This document shows positions 17,452 to 25,581 of a DNA stretch of 64,000 nt, piece by piece; position 1 is the stretch's first letter, and every line of letters starts with the position of its first letter. The DNA comes from Bin18 sp965200355 (GTDB taxonomy: Bacteria > Desulfobacterota > Binatia > Bin18), in assembly GCA_965200355.1 (NCBI GenBank), contig OZ241351.1:3038001-3102000 (forward strand), written 5' to 3'. The notes beneath the pieces were generated by a model, which was not told where the DNA came from, ran no database searches, and was given only the letters and a program-made list of their open reading frames with translations. A program made the translations under genes and the position numbers.

Positions 17452-17902
17452 ATGTTGCGAATAGGAGACACGGCACCAGACTTTACAGCCAAGACACACA
17501 CAGGCAACGACCTGTCCTTATCGGCCCTCCGGGGAAAAAAGGTCCTCCTATGGTTTTCCAAAAGCCGATACTCCTGGCTGAACGATTGAAGGTCGTGGGT
17601 TCTGCGACCAGATTGAAGCCTTCACATCACACAATGTTGAGGTTTTGGGCATCAGCTTTGATACGGTTGAAGACAATGCCGCTTTTGCAAGAAAATTCAG
17701 CTTTCCGTATGCGCTCCTGTGTGACACGACGCGGAGTATTGGCGTGGCGTATGGTGCGTGTCAGGACGCCAGTGCAGGATTTGCCAGTCGGATCAGTTAC
17801 CTGATTGACGAAGAGGGTCAGGTGCAACGCGTGTACACCTCCGTCAATCCCCGTGTTCACCCCGCTGAGGTGCTGGCAGATATTGTCCCTAGATATCGCT
17901 AG
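17452..17902 (+). CDS. Peroxiredoxin (BCP/PrxQ-like), candidate selenoprotein with an in-frame TGA at the peroxidatic position; frameshift upstream
   Basis: ATG 17452 opens a clear peroxiredoxin N-terminus (LRIGDTAPDFTAKTHTGNDL, then GKKVLLWF). The frame is then lost at the TTTT run 17554-17557 and continues in the next frame as PKADTPG, TGA (17579-17581), TIEGRGFCDQIEAF, VEVLGISFDT and FASRISYLIDEEGQV, to a stop at 17900-17902. In the family the residue at the TGA is the catalytic Cys (TPGCT), so TGA reads naturally as selenocysteine, about residue 44. A SECIS-like hairpin follows. The usual resolving Cys five residues on is Arg; another Cys sits eight residues on. The frameshift looks like a homopolymer error. 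If TGA is itself an error for TGC or TGT, this is an ordinary Cys enzyme. It overlaps the convergent larC by 4 bases. Confidence 0.7.
17591..17609 (+). promoter_or_regulatory. Candidate bacterial SECIS hairpin
   Basis: GGTCG (17591-17595) pairs perfectly with CGACC (17605-17609) around the 9-base loop TGGGTTCTG. The loop starts 14 bases after the TGA at 17579-17581 and has G at its second position followed by more G, the features SelB recognises in bacterial elements. Stem length and loop size are within the usual range; the distance is at the short end. It lies wholly within the coding sequence, as bacterial SECIS elements do. Confidence 0.5.
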
Positions 17903-19083
17903 AAAGGCCCGCCCTCCCCCTTCGCACCTTGCAGAGCCGCCTCATACACGAGCTTGAGCGGAATGTCTTTTTCTTGGGCGAGGTGTTTGCAGTCGTCATA
18001 TTCTGGAGCATAGTGGATATGCCCGTCGGGCTGATAGGAAATTTTGACGCTGACCGGGCCGTATTGGGTTTGCACTTCTTGCTGCTCCCGCCGGAGTGCG
18101 AGACGATCAATCGGATAGGACCGAATGCCCAGCGTCGACGTCTCGTTAAAAATGATATCGGAAAGCCGGGCTTGGTCCTGGTGCGCGCATAACACCCAGA
18201 GACAAACCCCCGGTCGATTTTTCTTCATTTGCACCGGAGAGAGGAGGACGTCCCGGGCACCTGCAGCAAAGAGCTGCTCCATGACATGCTCATACCACTC
18301 TGGATTGAGGTCATCGATATTTGTCTCTAATACGAGCAGTTGTTCGTAGCGTACATCAGGCACCGGGTGTCCGAGGCAGACCCGTAAGATATTAGGTCGA
18401 TCAGACAGGGTTCGTGTTCCTGCGCCATAGCCGACCGCCGCAATGGAAAACAAGGGAGGCTTCGGTTGGGCCAACGCGGCGAGAATAGCCGCCCCGGTAG
18501 GCGTGACTAGTTCAGACTGTCCGTCCTCGAATCGAACAGGCAGTCCTTTTACGAGTTCCGCAGTGGCAGGGCTGGGTACGGGCAGTATACCGTGGCGGGA
18601 GGATACGAGTCCGCTTCCCATAGGAAGCGGACTCGTGTACAGGGTCTGTATCTCTAATGCCTCAAAGCCGATGGCCGTCCCAACAATGTCGAGAATCGAA
18701 TCAACCGCACCGACCTCGTGGAAGTGAACGTCCTCAGCCGAGGTATTGTGAACGGAAGCCTCAGCTTCAGCCAATCGGGTAAAAATCTTGAGTGCCGTTG
18801 TTTTGACCGTATCACTCAGGGTGCTTGCATTAAGCATCGCGGCAATGGAACGAAAGCTGCGTTCGTGCTGTTCTCCAGTTACGCCTATATCGAACTTGAT
18901 CGCATGAATGCCATGCTGAACTCGCTCTGAGCGACGCAACGTGTAACCATCAAGCGGGAGTTTGGAGAATTCGGACTTCAGCAGGTCAAGGGACAGCCCC
19001 AGGTCAAGGAGTGCCCCGATAACCATGTCACCGCTGATGCCGGAGAAGGCATCAAAGTAGGCAATTTTCAGACCCTCACTCAT
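17899..19083 (-). CDS. larC: Nickel-pincer cofactor nickel insertase LarC
   Basis: LarC inserts nickel into the pyridinium bisthiocarboxylate mononucleotide, the last step in making the nickel-pincer cofactor of lactate racemase and related enzymes (LarA family). The 394-residue product shows the family start AYFDAFSGISGDMVIGALLD, HFHEVGAVDSILDIVG near 120, SPLPMGSG, LVTPTGAAILAAL, and a C-terminal half with ETNIDDLNPEWYEHVM. Here it is one continuous frame; in Lactobacillus it is made through a programmed frameshift between larC1 and larC2. No larA, larB or larE is in the window. A perfect 14-bp inverted repeat sits inside the coding region at 18605-18636. Confidence 0.88.
   Translation of the reverse strand: MSEGLKIAYFDAFSGISGDMVIGALLDLGLSLDLLKSEFSKLPLDGYTLRRSERVQHGIHAIKFDIGVTGEQHERSFRSIAAMLNASTLSDTVKTTALKIFTRLAEAEASVHNTSAEDVHFHEVGAVDSILDIVGTAIGFEALEIQTLYTSPLPMGSGLVSSRHGILPVPSPATAELVKGLPVRFEDGQSELVTPTGAAILAALAQPKPPLFSIAAVGYGAGTRTLSDRPNILRVCLGHPVPDVRYEQLLVLETNIDDLNPEWYEHVMEQLFAAGARDVLLSPVQMKKNRPGVCLWVLCAHQDQARLSDIIFNETSTLGIRSYPIDRLALRREQQEVQTQYGPVSVKISYQPDGHIHYAPEYDDCKHLAQEKDIPLKLVYEAALQGAKGEGGPF
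18605..18636. repeat. Perfect 14-bp inverted repeat inside larC
   Basis: ACGAGTCCGCTTCC (18605-18618) is the exact reverse complement of GGAAGCGGACTCGT (18623-18636), separated by the 4 bases CATA. A G-T wobble and an A-T pair extend it by two more. The segment codes for LarC residues around SPLPMGSGLVSS, so it must satisfy protein and RNA constraints at once. Confidence 0.8.
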
Positions 19084-19255
19084 AGTCTATAACGCCCGAA
19101 CGTCGTTGAGATTTTGCGGCACTCACCGCTCTCCTTTACTTCCAGGATTCCCTTCGTAGCATAGAGGAGTCAGCCATGTCTCGGCCTCTTGCGTCTCAGC
19201 CGCGGTGTCAGTGCTTGCGTTGGCCTGGATGGAAGACTGTGGTAAGAGGATAGAG

Positions 19256-19576
19256 ATGCTACGGGTTATTCTTTTGAGCTTTGTCTATTTCAGCTTGGTG
19301 CTCAACCTGCCTATCTTGGCACAGCCTGCATACGGTGACGATATGGGGGGCAACCTGGGAACGTGGAAGTGGGGGTCAGCATCGCCTCATCAAGCTGATG
19401 ACTTAGAAGAGGAGGATGATTACTACGGGACAACCTGGGAGCAGATGTACGAGGATCGTTTGTATGAGCAGCAACTCGAAAAGGAAGACGAGCCGGATGC
19501 CTTTTCACTTTTACGCGCCTCTGCCAAGCTCTGGCGTTTCTTTTGGCCCCAAAAAGACGAAAACACGGTTGAATAG
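19256..19576 (+). CDS. Small exported acidic protein of unknown function
   Basis: ATG 19256 follows an AGAGGA box with good spacing. The 106-residue product has a signal peptide (VILLSFVYFSLVLNLPILAQPAYG) and a mature part rich in Asp/Glu and aromatic residues (DDLEEEDDYYGTTWEQMYEDRLYEQQLEKEDEPD), ending with LRASAKLWRFFWPQKDE. I do not recognise the family. It stands alone on the plus strand between larC (divergent) and the CusF-like gene (convergent). Acidic patches could bind metal, but no defined motif is present. Confidence 0.55.
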   Translation: MLRVILLSFVYFSLVLNLPILAQPAYGDDMGGNLGTWKWGSASPHQADDLEEEDDYYGTTWEQMYEDRLYEQQLEKEDEPDAFSLLRASAKLWRFFWPQKDENTVE

Positions 19577-19596
19577 GATACAGCACCGTCGGACCC

Positions 19597-19926
19597 CTAG
19601 CTGCCCTGCCCCTTCCCTTCCGCGGATGGTACGACGATTTTCTCAGCAGCAACGAGATACAAGGTCAGCTTTGTCCGCTCCAAGGTAAAGCGGATACGGT
19701 CGCCTGGCTTGAGTTTGTGGAGCAGGCTAGGCTTGTTGACTTCAAAGCTCATAGTCATGGCATCCATAAAGCCGGGAATGTCTTCGTGCGCGACGACAAC
19801 GCGCCGGTCTGGGATTACGATCTTTTCGACAGTCCCTTCGCCCGAGAGTATGTCAGGGGTGGGCGCCGGGCCACAGCCCGCACTCAACCCAACGAGCGCG
19901 CACAAAATAATGCTGAATGTCTTCAC
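19597..19926 (-). CDS. CusF-like copper-binding lipoprotein
   Basis: The 109-residue product has a lipobox ending LSAGC (lipidated Cys18). The mature domain matches the CusF/copper-binding family, a small beta barrel: GEGTVEKIVIPDRRVVVAH, then IPGFMDAMTMSFEV and LKPGDRIRFTLE. The His and the two Met of the MTM motif correspond to Cu(I) ligands in CusF; the stacking Trp of the E. coli protein is absent, as in many lipoprotein relatives. It probably carries or buffers copper in the periplasm. It is not adjacent to the monooxygenase operon, which ends about 3.9 kb away, but would fit an organism with high copper demand. Confidence 0.75.
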   Translation of the reverse strand: MKTFSIILCALVGLSAGCGPAPTPDILSGEGTVEKIVIPDRRVVVAHEDIPGFMDAMTMSFEVNKPSLLHKLKPGDRIRFTLERTKLTLYLVAAEKIVVPSAEGKGQGS

Positions 19927-19947
19927 AGCGACGAAGGAGCCAGCGTC

Positions 19948-20262
19948 TTATTGCATAGGAGAAAATGGTGTTGGGCTCAGAATTTTATTGCTCTGGCTGA
20001 GGATCACTCCACGCAGCCGCTTCACTACTTCAGCCCGGCGCGGGTCCTTGGCCCAACCGGCCCACTTTTCCTGACGCTCGTTCAGGTCATTATAGGCCCA
20101 GAGGTGGACGACTTCGTTCAACTGGCCAACCTCGCTATACCAGAATCCAGCCGGCTTGAGTCCGTGCTCTGCTACACCGGGCAGGATCAGCTTTTCTGCC
20201 ACTTCGAGGTATTCACGGAGACCGCCAACGACGAGTTGGTAGGTTCGCAGTTCATAAATCAT
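19948..20262 (-). CDS. NIPSNAP family protein
   Basis: I choose ATG 20262, which follows GAGGAGGAGC, rather than the longer open frame to 20328. The 104-residue product is a single ferredoxin-like alpha/beta barrel domain with the NIPSNAP start MIYELRTYQL and the typical HLWAYNDLNERQEKWAGW segment. These small proteins dimerise; their biochemical role is unclear, and many sit next to catabolic genes. Here it lies between the CusF-like lipoprotein and the isochorismatase-like hydrolase. Confidence 0.8.
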   Translation of the reverse strand: MIYELRTYQLVVGGLREYLEVAEKLILPGVAEHGLKPAGFWYSEVGQLNEVVHLWAYNDLNERQEKWAGWAKDPRRAEVVKRLRGVILSQSNKILSPTPFSPMQ

Positions 20263-20436
20263 CAGTGCTCCTCCTCTTCTCCATAAAGGGGACGGTATTC
20301 CATCTATCCCACCCGAGTCAGAAGTCAAGTTCGTTTATCTCTGCCCCTGACGCTTGACCCTTGTCCTCCTCTTCCGTTACAGATCATGCCTGTCGAACGA
20401 GAAAAAGGAGAAATCAAGGAGAAAAAGGAGACACGC

Positions 20437-21015
20437 ATGGCTCTTGATCCCACAAAGACGGCGCTCATCGTCATAGACGTGCAGAATGACTACTTTGATG
20501 GTAAATGGCCCATCCCGGATGGGAACGCGGCGTTGGACAAAATCGAAGCCGCGATTGAATGCAGCCAACAAGCGGGAGCAAAAGTCATCTATGTTCAACA
20601 CGAAGTCCTCAATCCCGAGCGGGGGATTTTCATTCGAGGGACTCATGGCTTTGCACTCCATCCTCGCCTCAAACCTCGACCTGAAGATCATCGTATCGTC
20701 AAGCATTATCCTGGATCATTTTCCAAAACTGACCTGGAAGAAACGCTCCGAAAGAATGGTATCGATACCCTGGTCGTTTCAGGATATATGACCCATATGT
20801 GCTGCGACACGACCGCGCGCGAGGGGTTTCAGCGCGATTTTCGTATCTTATTCTTGAATGATGCAACGGCGACGCGCGACGGCGAGCACCCCACGCTGGG
20901 CAAAATCGCGCATGGTGAATTACACCGCTCTACCTTGATTACCCAAGCATCAATGTTTGCCGATGTCCTGTCTACCCAGGAACTGATTGAGCGTTTACAG
21001 ACGAGTTCATCATAG
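20437..21015 (+). CDS. Isochorismatase-family cysteine hydrolase
   Basis: ATG 20437 follows AAGGAG. The 192-residue product has the cysteine-hydrolase triad: Asp in ALIVIDVQNDYFDG near residue 12, Lys in IVKHYPGSFSKTDLE, and Cys in VSGYMTHMCCDTTAREGF near residue 115. The cis-peptide loop before the catalytic Cys is also recognisable. Relatives hydrolyse isochorismate, nicotinamide, biuret or N-carbamoyl compounds; the substrate cannot be told from sequence. A neighbouring pair of flavin oxidoreductases on the other strand gives no firm pathway. Confidence 0.85.
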   Translation: MALDPTKTALIVIDVQNDYFDGKWPIPDGNAALDKIEAAIECSQQAGAKVIYVQHEVLNPERGIFIRGTHGFALHPRLKPRPEDHRIVKHYPGSFSKTDLEETLRKNGIDTLVVSGYMTHMCCDTTAREGFQRDFRILFLNDATATRDGEHPTLGKIAHGELHRSTLITQASMFADVLSTQELIERLQTSSS

Positions 21016-21053
21016 TTGAAAAATGGGGAGAAGGTGTCGCCGCGTCTCTCCGC

Positions 21054-22064
21054 TCACTTCCGAAAATACGGGACGATGTGTTCGCCTAGCAGTTCCACTA
21101 CCCGATAGGCATGAGCTGCTTCCATACCCGGCCACCAGATGCGGAAAAGAAAATGGTCAATGCCGAGTTGGTGATGATGGGCTTCGATTTGTTCCGTGAC
21201 CTCTTCAATGCTGCCCAGAATGAAGCGGTCTCTCGCCAGTTCCTCAAACGATACGCGAAATGATTCCTCGCCGGGAAGCTCCTTATCCTGTCCCCAGTCG
21301 GCATAAGCTTGATATTTTTTCTCCAAATACGGCTGGGCGATAGCCAGCGATTCGTCATGGGTCTTGGCGAGATGCATTTCCTTGATAATCGGGACCTCCG
21401 GCACAGCCTGATGGCCGGACGCGGCCAGAGTGGCTTTATACACGTGCATCTGCCGTTTCAGGGTAGGTAGAGTGGCATGCGGATTGACCAGCCAGGAACA
21501 CCCCAGCCGGCCGGCGCGCTCAATCGCGCTATCATTGTTCGCCGCAACCCAAATTGACGGATGTGGCTGCTGGACGGGGCGAATCGTACAAGTCGCGTTT
21601 TCTATACTGAAGTGTGTACCCCGGAATGACACCTCCTCTTCTGTCCACAAACGACGAATGAGTTCCAGAGACTCCTCAAAACGAGGAATCCGGTCACGGC
21701 GGCGCGTATTAAACCCCTGATACTCGATATCTCGATAGCCGAGCCCAATGCCAAATACGACACGTCCTTCGCTAATAACATCGAGCGAAGCCACGTCTTC
21801 AGCCAAACCGACCGGGCTATACAGCGGGAGCAGCACGACCGACAGCACGAGTGACATCGAACCACTCTCGGCTGCCAGCCGGGATAGCAAGGGGAGGCTC
21901 TGGATATTCTGGTATGGGGGGGCAAGGAAGTGTTGACCACAGGCAATCGAATCAAGGCCAGCATCACGTGCCAATCGGGTCAGTTCGACGGTTTCCCTAA
22001 AGCGTTTGACGGGTGAGTCCGTTCGGGGATGTTGGGGCATGACCATGATGCCAAATTTGATCAT
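21054..22064 (-). CDS. LLM-class flavin-dependent oxidoreductase
   Basis: This luciferase-like TIM barrel of 336 residues uses FMN or coenzyme F420. Family marks are the start IKFGIMVMPQHP, ASLDVISEGRVVFGIGLGYR near residue 95, and PHPSIWVAANNDSAIERAGRLG near 165. ATG 22064 follows AAGGAG. It lies 11 bases downstream of a second LLM gene on the same strand, so the two are probably co-transcribed. Members oxidise alkanes, alkanesulfonates or long-chain compounds, or carry out F420 chemistry; the substrate is unknown. Confidence 0.85.
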   Translation of the reverse strand: MIKFGIMVMPQHPRTDSPVKRFRETVELTRLARDAGLDSIACGQHFLAPPYQNIQSLPLLSRLAAESGSMSLVLSVVLLPLYSPVGLAEDVASLDVISEGRVVFGIGLGYRDIEYQGFNTRRRDRIPRFEESLELIRRLWTEEEVSFRGTHFSIENATCTIRPVQQPHPSIWVAANNDSAIERAGRLGCSWLVNPHATLPTLKRQMHVYKATLAASGHQAVPEVPIIKEMHLAKTHDESLAIAQPYLEKKYQAYADWGQDKELPGEESFRVSFEELARDRFILGSIEEVTEQIEAHHHQLGIDHFLFRIWWPGMEAAHAYRVVELLGEHIVPYFRK

Positions 22065-22075
22065 ACGACTTCTCC

Positions 22076-22933
22076 TTAGAGCACCTCTTTGGCCAGAGAT
22101 TCCAGTTCGGCGAGAACAGCCTCCTCGCCCTCTTCGCTCCGTGTCAGCCAGAGAGTAACATGGTCCACACCAGCGGATTGCAGTTCACTCATTTCCTCTT
22201 TAGTCCGAAATTTTCCAGGCCAGCCAAAGGCCAGAACCGCGATTGCTTTTGGGTCGCGGCCAGCCTGTTCGGCCAGCTCGTTGAGGCGCTGACGCCCAGC
22301 TTTGATATCGTCCACAGAGGAAAGAACGGGCATCCAGCCGTCTCCCCATTCGACCACCCGCTGAAAGACATATTTTGAGGAGCCGCCCATATACACCGGC
22401 GGATGAGGCTTTTGTACCGGTTTCGGGAATGAGCGAACAGCAGGGAAGTCGTAGTACTTCCCGTGATATTCGGCCTCGTCCTGCGTCCAGAGTTCCTTCA
22501 TGGCCAGGATGGCGTCTTTGGTTTGTCCCCAGCGGTGGTCGAAGTCACCTCCCATAATCTCCGTCTCTTCTCTCAGCCAGCCGGCACCAATACCAAAGAT
22601 GAAACGGCCGCCTGAGAAATGATCGAGGGTTGCAACTTCTTTGGCTAATTCAAGCGGATTCCGCTCCGGGATTAAACAGATTCCGGTGCCGAGTTCAATC
22701 GTCTTGGTTACGGCCGAGGCCCGCGCCAAAGACACAAACGGATCAGTGATACGGCCATATTCATCTGGAATGATACCATCTTCCGCGCCCGGATAGGGTG
22801 AACTGGTTTGAATCGGAATAATGGCGTGTTCCGGTACCCAATAGGAGGCAAAGCCCAATTCCTCCGCACGTTTTGCAATGACCGCGGGATCAACCGATGT
22901 ATCAATACAGAACTCGAAAACCCCAATTTTCAT
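22076..22933 (-). CDS. LLM-class oxidoreductase, probably F420-dependent
   Basis: The 285-residue product begins KIGVFEFCIDTSVDPAVIAKRAEELGFASYW-like in style and has HAIIP near 35, ELGTGICLIPERNPLELAKEVATLD near 80, GGRFIFGIGAGWLREE, and PHPPVYMGGSSKYVFQR. This pattern is closest to the TIGR03619-type F420-dependent subgroup, though FMN use cannot be excluded. It starts at ATG 22933 behind a G-rich AAGGGGGA box and is the first gene of a two-gene LLM unit. It is divergent from adk, with about 160 bases between. Confidence 0.82.
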   Translation of the reverse strand: MKIGVFEFCIDTSVDPAVIAKRAEELGFASYWVPEHAIIPIQTSSPYPGAEDGIIPDEYGRITDPFVSLARASAVTKTIELGTGICLIPERNPLELAKEVATLDHFSGGRFIFGIGAGWLREETEIMGGDFDHRWGQTKDAILAMKELWTQDEAEYHGKYYDFPAVRSFPKPVQKPHPPVYMGGSSKYVFQRVVEWGDGWMPVLSSVDDIKAGRQRLNELAEQAGRDPKAIAVLAFGWPGKFRTKEEMSELQSAGVDHVTLWLTRSEEGEEAVLAELESLAKEVL

Positions 22934-23092
22934 ATATTCCCCCTTCCCTATCTGTCTGAATACAGCGCTCTCGACCCTATCACGGGTAGCGTGGCACGCC
23001 TAGCAGTGACAGGATTCCTTCGATAGTATTCAGGCCATCTTCATGATTTCAGGCGACAGCGAGCTGGCGTGCCAGAAGGAGGATGGACAGCT

Positions 23093-23719
23093 ATGCGGAT
23101 GATTTTAGTCGGACCACCGGGAGCAGGCAAAGGGACACAGGCCGTGCATCTCACCGAGCGGTTCAAGATTTCTCATATCTCAACCGGTGATATGCTCCGC
23201 GCCGCGGTGAGTGAAGGGACCGAGTTAGGCCAACAGGCGGACGGCTATATGAAGGCTGGCGGTCTGGTACCGGATGAACTCGTCATCGCGATGGTGATAG
23301 AACGGATTGGAAAACCGGACTGTGCAAAAGGATTTATGCTGGACGGCTTTCCGCGGACCCGCCCCCAGGCGGAAGCCCTGGATGTTGAATTGCAGAAAGC
23401 CGGAGTGGCCTTAGATGTCGTGCTGCAAATTGAGGTTCCGGACGATTTGATTGTCGAACGCATTACCGGACGGCGCTTGGACCCCGATACGGGCGATATT
23501 TACCATATCAAATTCAAACCACCGCCGGCGGATAGAGCCGGGCGGGTCATACAGCGTCAGGACGATACCGAAGAAGCCTGCCGAGCCAGGCTCGAAAAAT
23601 ATCACTCGGAGACAGCACCGATTATCCCTTTTTATGAGCGCCAAGGGACACTGAGACGAGTGGGTGGCGATGCCGCGCCGGATGAGGTCAGCCGGCGTAT
23701 TGAGCGAGTTTTAGGTTAA
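23093..23719 (+). CDS. adk: Adenylate kinase
   Basis: Adk interconverts ATP + AMP and 2 ADP. The 208-residue product has the P-loop GPPGAGKGTQ near residue 7, the AMP-site STGDMLRAAV, LDGFPRTRPQAEAL, and a LID segment (GRRLDPDTGDIYHIKFKPPP) without zinc-binding Cys. I start at ATG 23093, about 10 bases after AGGAGG; the next ATG at 23099 is possible. Usually adk sits by ribosomal protein genes; here it is isolated and convergent with the PQQ dehydrogenase. Confidence 0.95.
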   Translation: MRMILVGPPGAGKGTQAVHLTERFKISHISTGDMLRAAVSEGTELGQQADGYMKAGGLVPDELVIAMVIERIGKPDCAKGFMLDGFPRTRPQAEALDVELQKAGVALDVVLQIEVPDDLIVERITGRRLDPDTGDIYHIKFKPPPADRAGRVIQRQDDTEEACRARLEKYHSETAPIIPFYERQGTLRRVGGDAAPDEVSRRIERVLG

Positions 23720-23737
23720 GGGCTTGGACGCATATGA

Positions 23738-23760
23738 ACGCAGAGGCAGTGCCTCTGCGT
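23738..23760. terminator. Hairpin between convergent adk and PQQ dehydrogenase genes
   Basis: ACGCAGAGGC (23738-23747) pairs perfectly with GCCTCTGCGT (23751-23760) around a 3-base loop. It lies between two converging genes (stops at 23719 and 23785), the expected place for a bidirectional terminator. Neither side has a strong T-run, so intrinsic activity is uncertain. Confidence 0.5.
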
Positions 23761-23784
23761 ATCAGACTGACTCTGGCGTTGGCC

Positions 23785-25476
23785 TTACGGCAGAGCAAAA
23801 ACTGCAACAGCACTCCCCGGTGTCGTGTGGGGATACTTGCCGACGATGTCCACAACCAAGCCTCCGGCGCCACTGGGAACGGCAATATATTGTTTGCCCC
23901 CAACCTTGTAGGCAATCGGTTGTCCCCGAACCGCGGACCCGGTCTGAAACTTCCAGAGGACTTTACCGGTTGCGTCATCCAAGGCCAGCGCAAATCCCTG
24001 CTGGTTACCGGTAAAGACGAGTCCACCGGCTGTGGCTAACGCCCCACCCACCATCGGCCACTCGTCCTTATAGCGCCACTTCACCTCGCCACTGGTCGGG
24101 TCTATGGCCGTGACGTGACCGTAGGCTGTGCCGAGGTCGCCCTGCGTTTGTCCAGGCCCGCCACCCCAGAACGGGATACCTTTGATAAAAATGGACCGGG
24201 CCTTTTCCATTTTCCCGCAACTTTCGATTGTCGGGACAAAGATGAGGTTGGCCAGCGGGCTATAGGCCGCAGCGTAGGAGCCATTTTGTCCCCCCACATT
24301 CCCAGGGCAGATGAGTTCAGGATTGCCCCCCTCCATAGGCACATACTTGGGGTCAACAATCGGCCGACCGCTTTCGTCCAAGCCTTTCGCCCAGTTCAGT
24401 TGCTCAACATACTGCGAGCCGTGCAGAAACTTCCCGTCCCCGCGATTCAGGACGTACATATATCCATTGCGATTGGGCTGGGCTAAGGCTTTGACAGACT
24501 GTCCGCTCCGCATCACGTCAAGCAGAAACATACCGGTGTTACCATCATAGTCCCAGACGTCGTGAGGGGTGAATTGGAAGTACCATTTCACCTCGCCCCT
24601 ATCTGGATCAAGGGCCAACACAGAGTTCGTGTAGAGATTATCACCCTCACGCCCATCCCCGTTCCAGTCCGGGGCCGGGTTGCCCGTTGCCCAATACACC
24701 AAGTCAAGGTCCGCATCGTACGAGCCAGTTACCCAGGCCGGACCGCCGCCCTGTTTATACGAATCACCAGCCCAGGTATCGACGCCCGGCTCACCTTCGT
24801 CAGGCACGGTATAGCGGCGCCACTTCCGCTCTCCGGTCTCAAGATCATAGGCATCGATATAGCCGCGAATACCATATTCACCGCCCGCAATACCGACAAT
24901 GACGTTTTCTCGAACAATCAGAGGGGCCAGGGTAAAGCTGAAACCGTTCGCGTAGTCATCGGCTTGAGTATTCCACACGACCGCGCCGGTTTTTCTGTCG
25001 AGTGCGACAACCCGCGCATCCAGGGTCGCCATAATAACCTTATCCCCGGCCAGGGCGGCGCCCCGATTACCCGGCCCACAGCAAATCCGCATATCGTCCG
25101 GCAATTCATGGTCGTATTTCCAGAGCGGTTTACCGGTGGCGGCGTCTAAGGCAAACAGCTTGTTATAGGCCGCCGTGAGATACATGACGCCATCAGCAAC
25201 CACGGGTGAGGCTTGCATTTGCGCCGGCACACCGGTTTGGAAAATCCAGGCGGCCTGGAGCTTTTTGACATTCTGGCGGTCAATATCCTTCAGTGGACTA
25301 AATCGCCACCCGGCATAATTCCCCCCGTACATCAGCCAGTCAGCCGAGTTGGCCATGCTCTTGAGCAATCGCTCGTGCGTCACCGGCTGAAGGGCGTCAG
25401 CGTATAGTGCGCCGGGAGAGAGGAATAGAAGTAGGGCTATTTTTGCCAGGGATATTCGCCACCAAGAACCGCGCAT
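23785..25476 (-). CDS. PQQ-dependent alcohol dehydrogenase (methanol/ethanol type, lanthanide signature)
   Basis: This periplasmic quinoprotein oxidises alcohols to aldehydes. ATG 25476 follows GAGGAGG; the frame stays open to 25572 without a ribosome-binding site. The 563-residue product has a signal peptide (LAKIALLLFLSPGALYADA), an eight-bladed propeller, the vicinal pair C132-C133 (RICCGPGNRG), the metal-ligand Glu in GGEYGIRGYIDAYD and Asn in ATGNPAPDWNGDG, and catalytic Asp309 in VWDYDGNTG. Asp311, two residues on, is the extra carboxylate found in lanthanide-dependent (XoxF/PedH-like) enzymes. There is no haem domain. It is last in the copper monooxygenase operon, so it probably oxidises the alcohol that enzyme makes. 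No xoxG/xoxJ partner is in the window. Confidence 0.88.
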   Translation of the reverse strand: MRGSWWRISLAKIALLLFLSPGALYADALQPVTHERLLKSMANSADWLMYGGNYAGWRFSPLKDIDRQNVKKLQAAWIFQTGVPAQMQASPVVADGVMYLTAAYNKLFALDAATGKPLWKYDHELPDDMRICCGPGNRGAALAGDKVIMATLDARVVALDRKTGAVVWNTQADDYANGFSFTLAPLIVRENVIVGIAGGEYGIRGYIDAYDLETGERKWRRYTVPDEGEPGVDTWAGDSYKQGGGPAWVTGSYDADLDLVYWATGNPAPDWNGDGREGDNLYTNSVLALDPDRGEVKWYFQFTPHDVWDYDGNTGMFLLDVMRSGQSVKALAQPNRNGYMYVLNRGDGKFLHGSQYVEQLNWAKGLDESGRPIVDPKYVPMEGGNPELICPGNVGGQNGSYAAAYSPLANLIFVPTIESCGKMEKARSIFIKGIPFWGGGPGQTQGDLGTAYGHVTAIDPTSGEVKWRYKDEWPMVGGALATAGGLVFTGNQQGFALALDDATGKVLWKFQTGSAVRGQPIAYKVGGKQYIAVPSGAGGLVVDIVGKYPHTTPGSAVAVFALP

Positions 25477-25581
25477 GAGTACTGCCTCCTCAGAGTGATT
25501 TCCAATCGAGAAATGTGGTCGAACCCTACTGATTTTTAGACCAGAGGTCAAGAAAGTGGACACAACAGCCACCTCACACGC

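Noticed and set aside
17899..19083. Programmed frameshift in larC, as in Lactobacillus
   Set aside because: The gene is one continuous frame with both LarC halves, so no recoding is needed.
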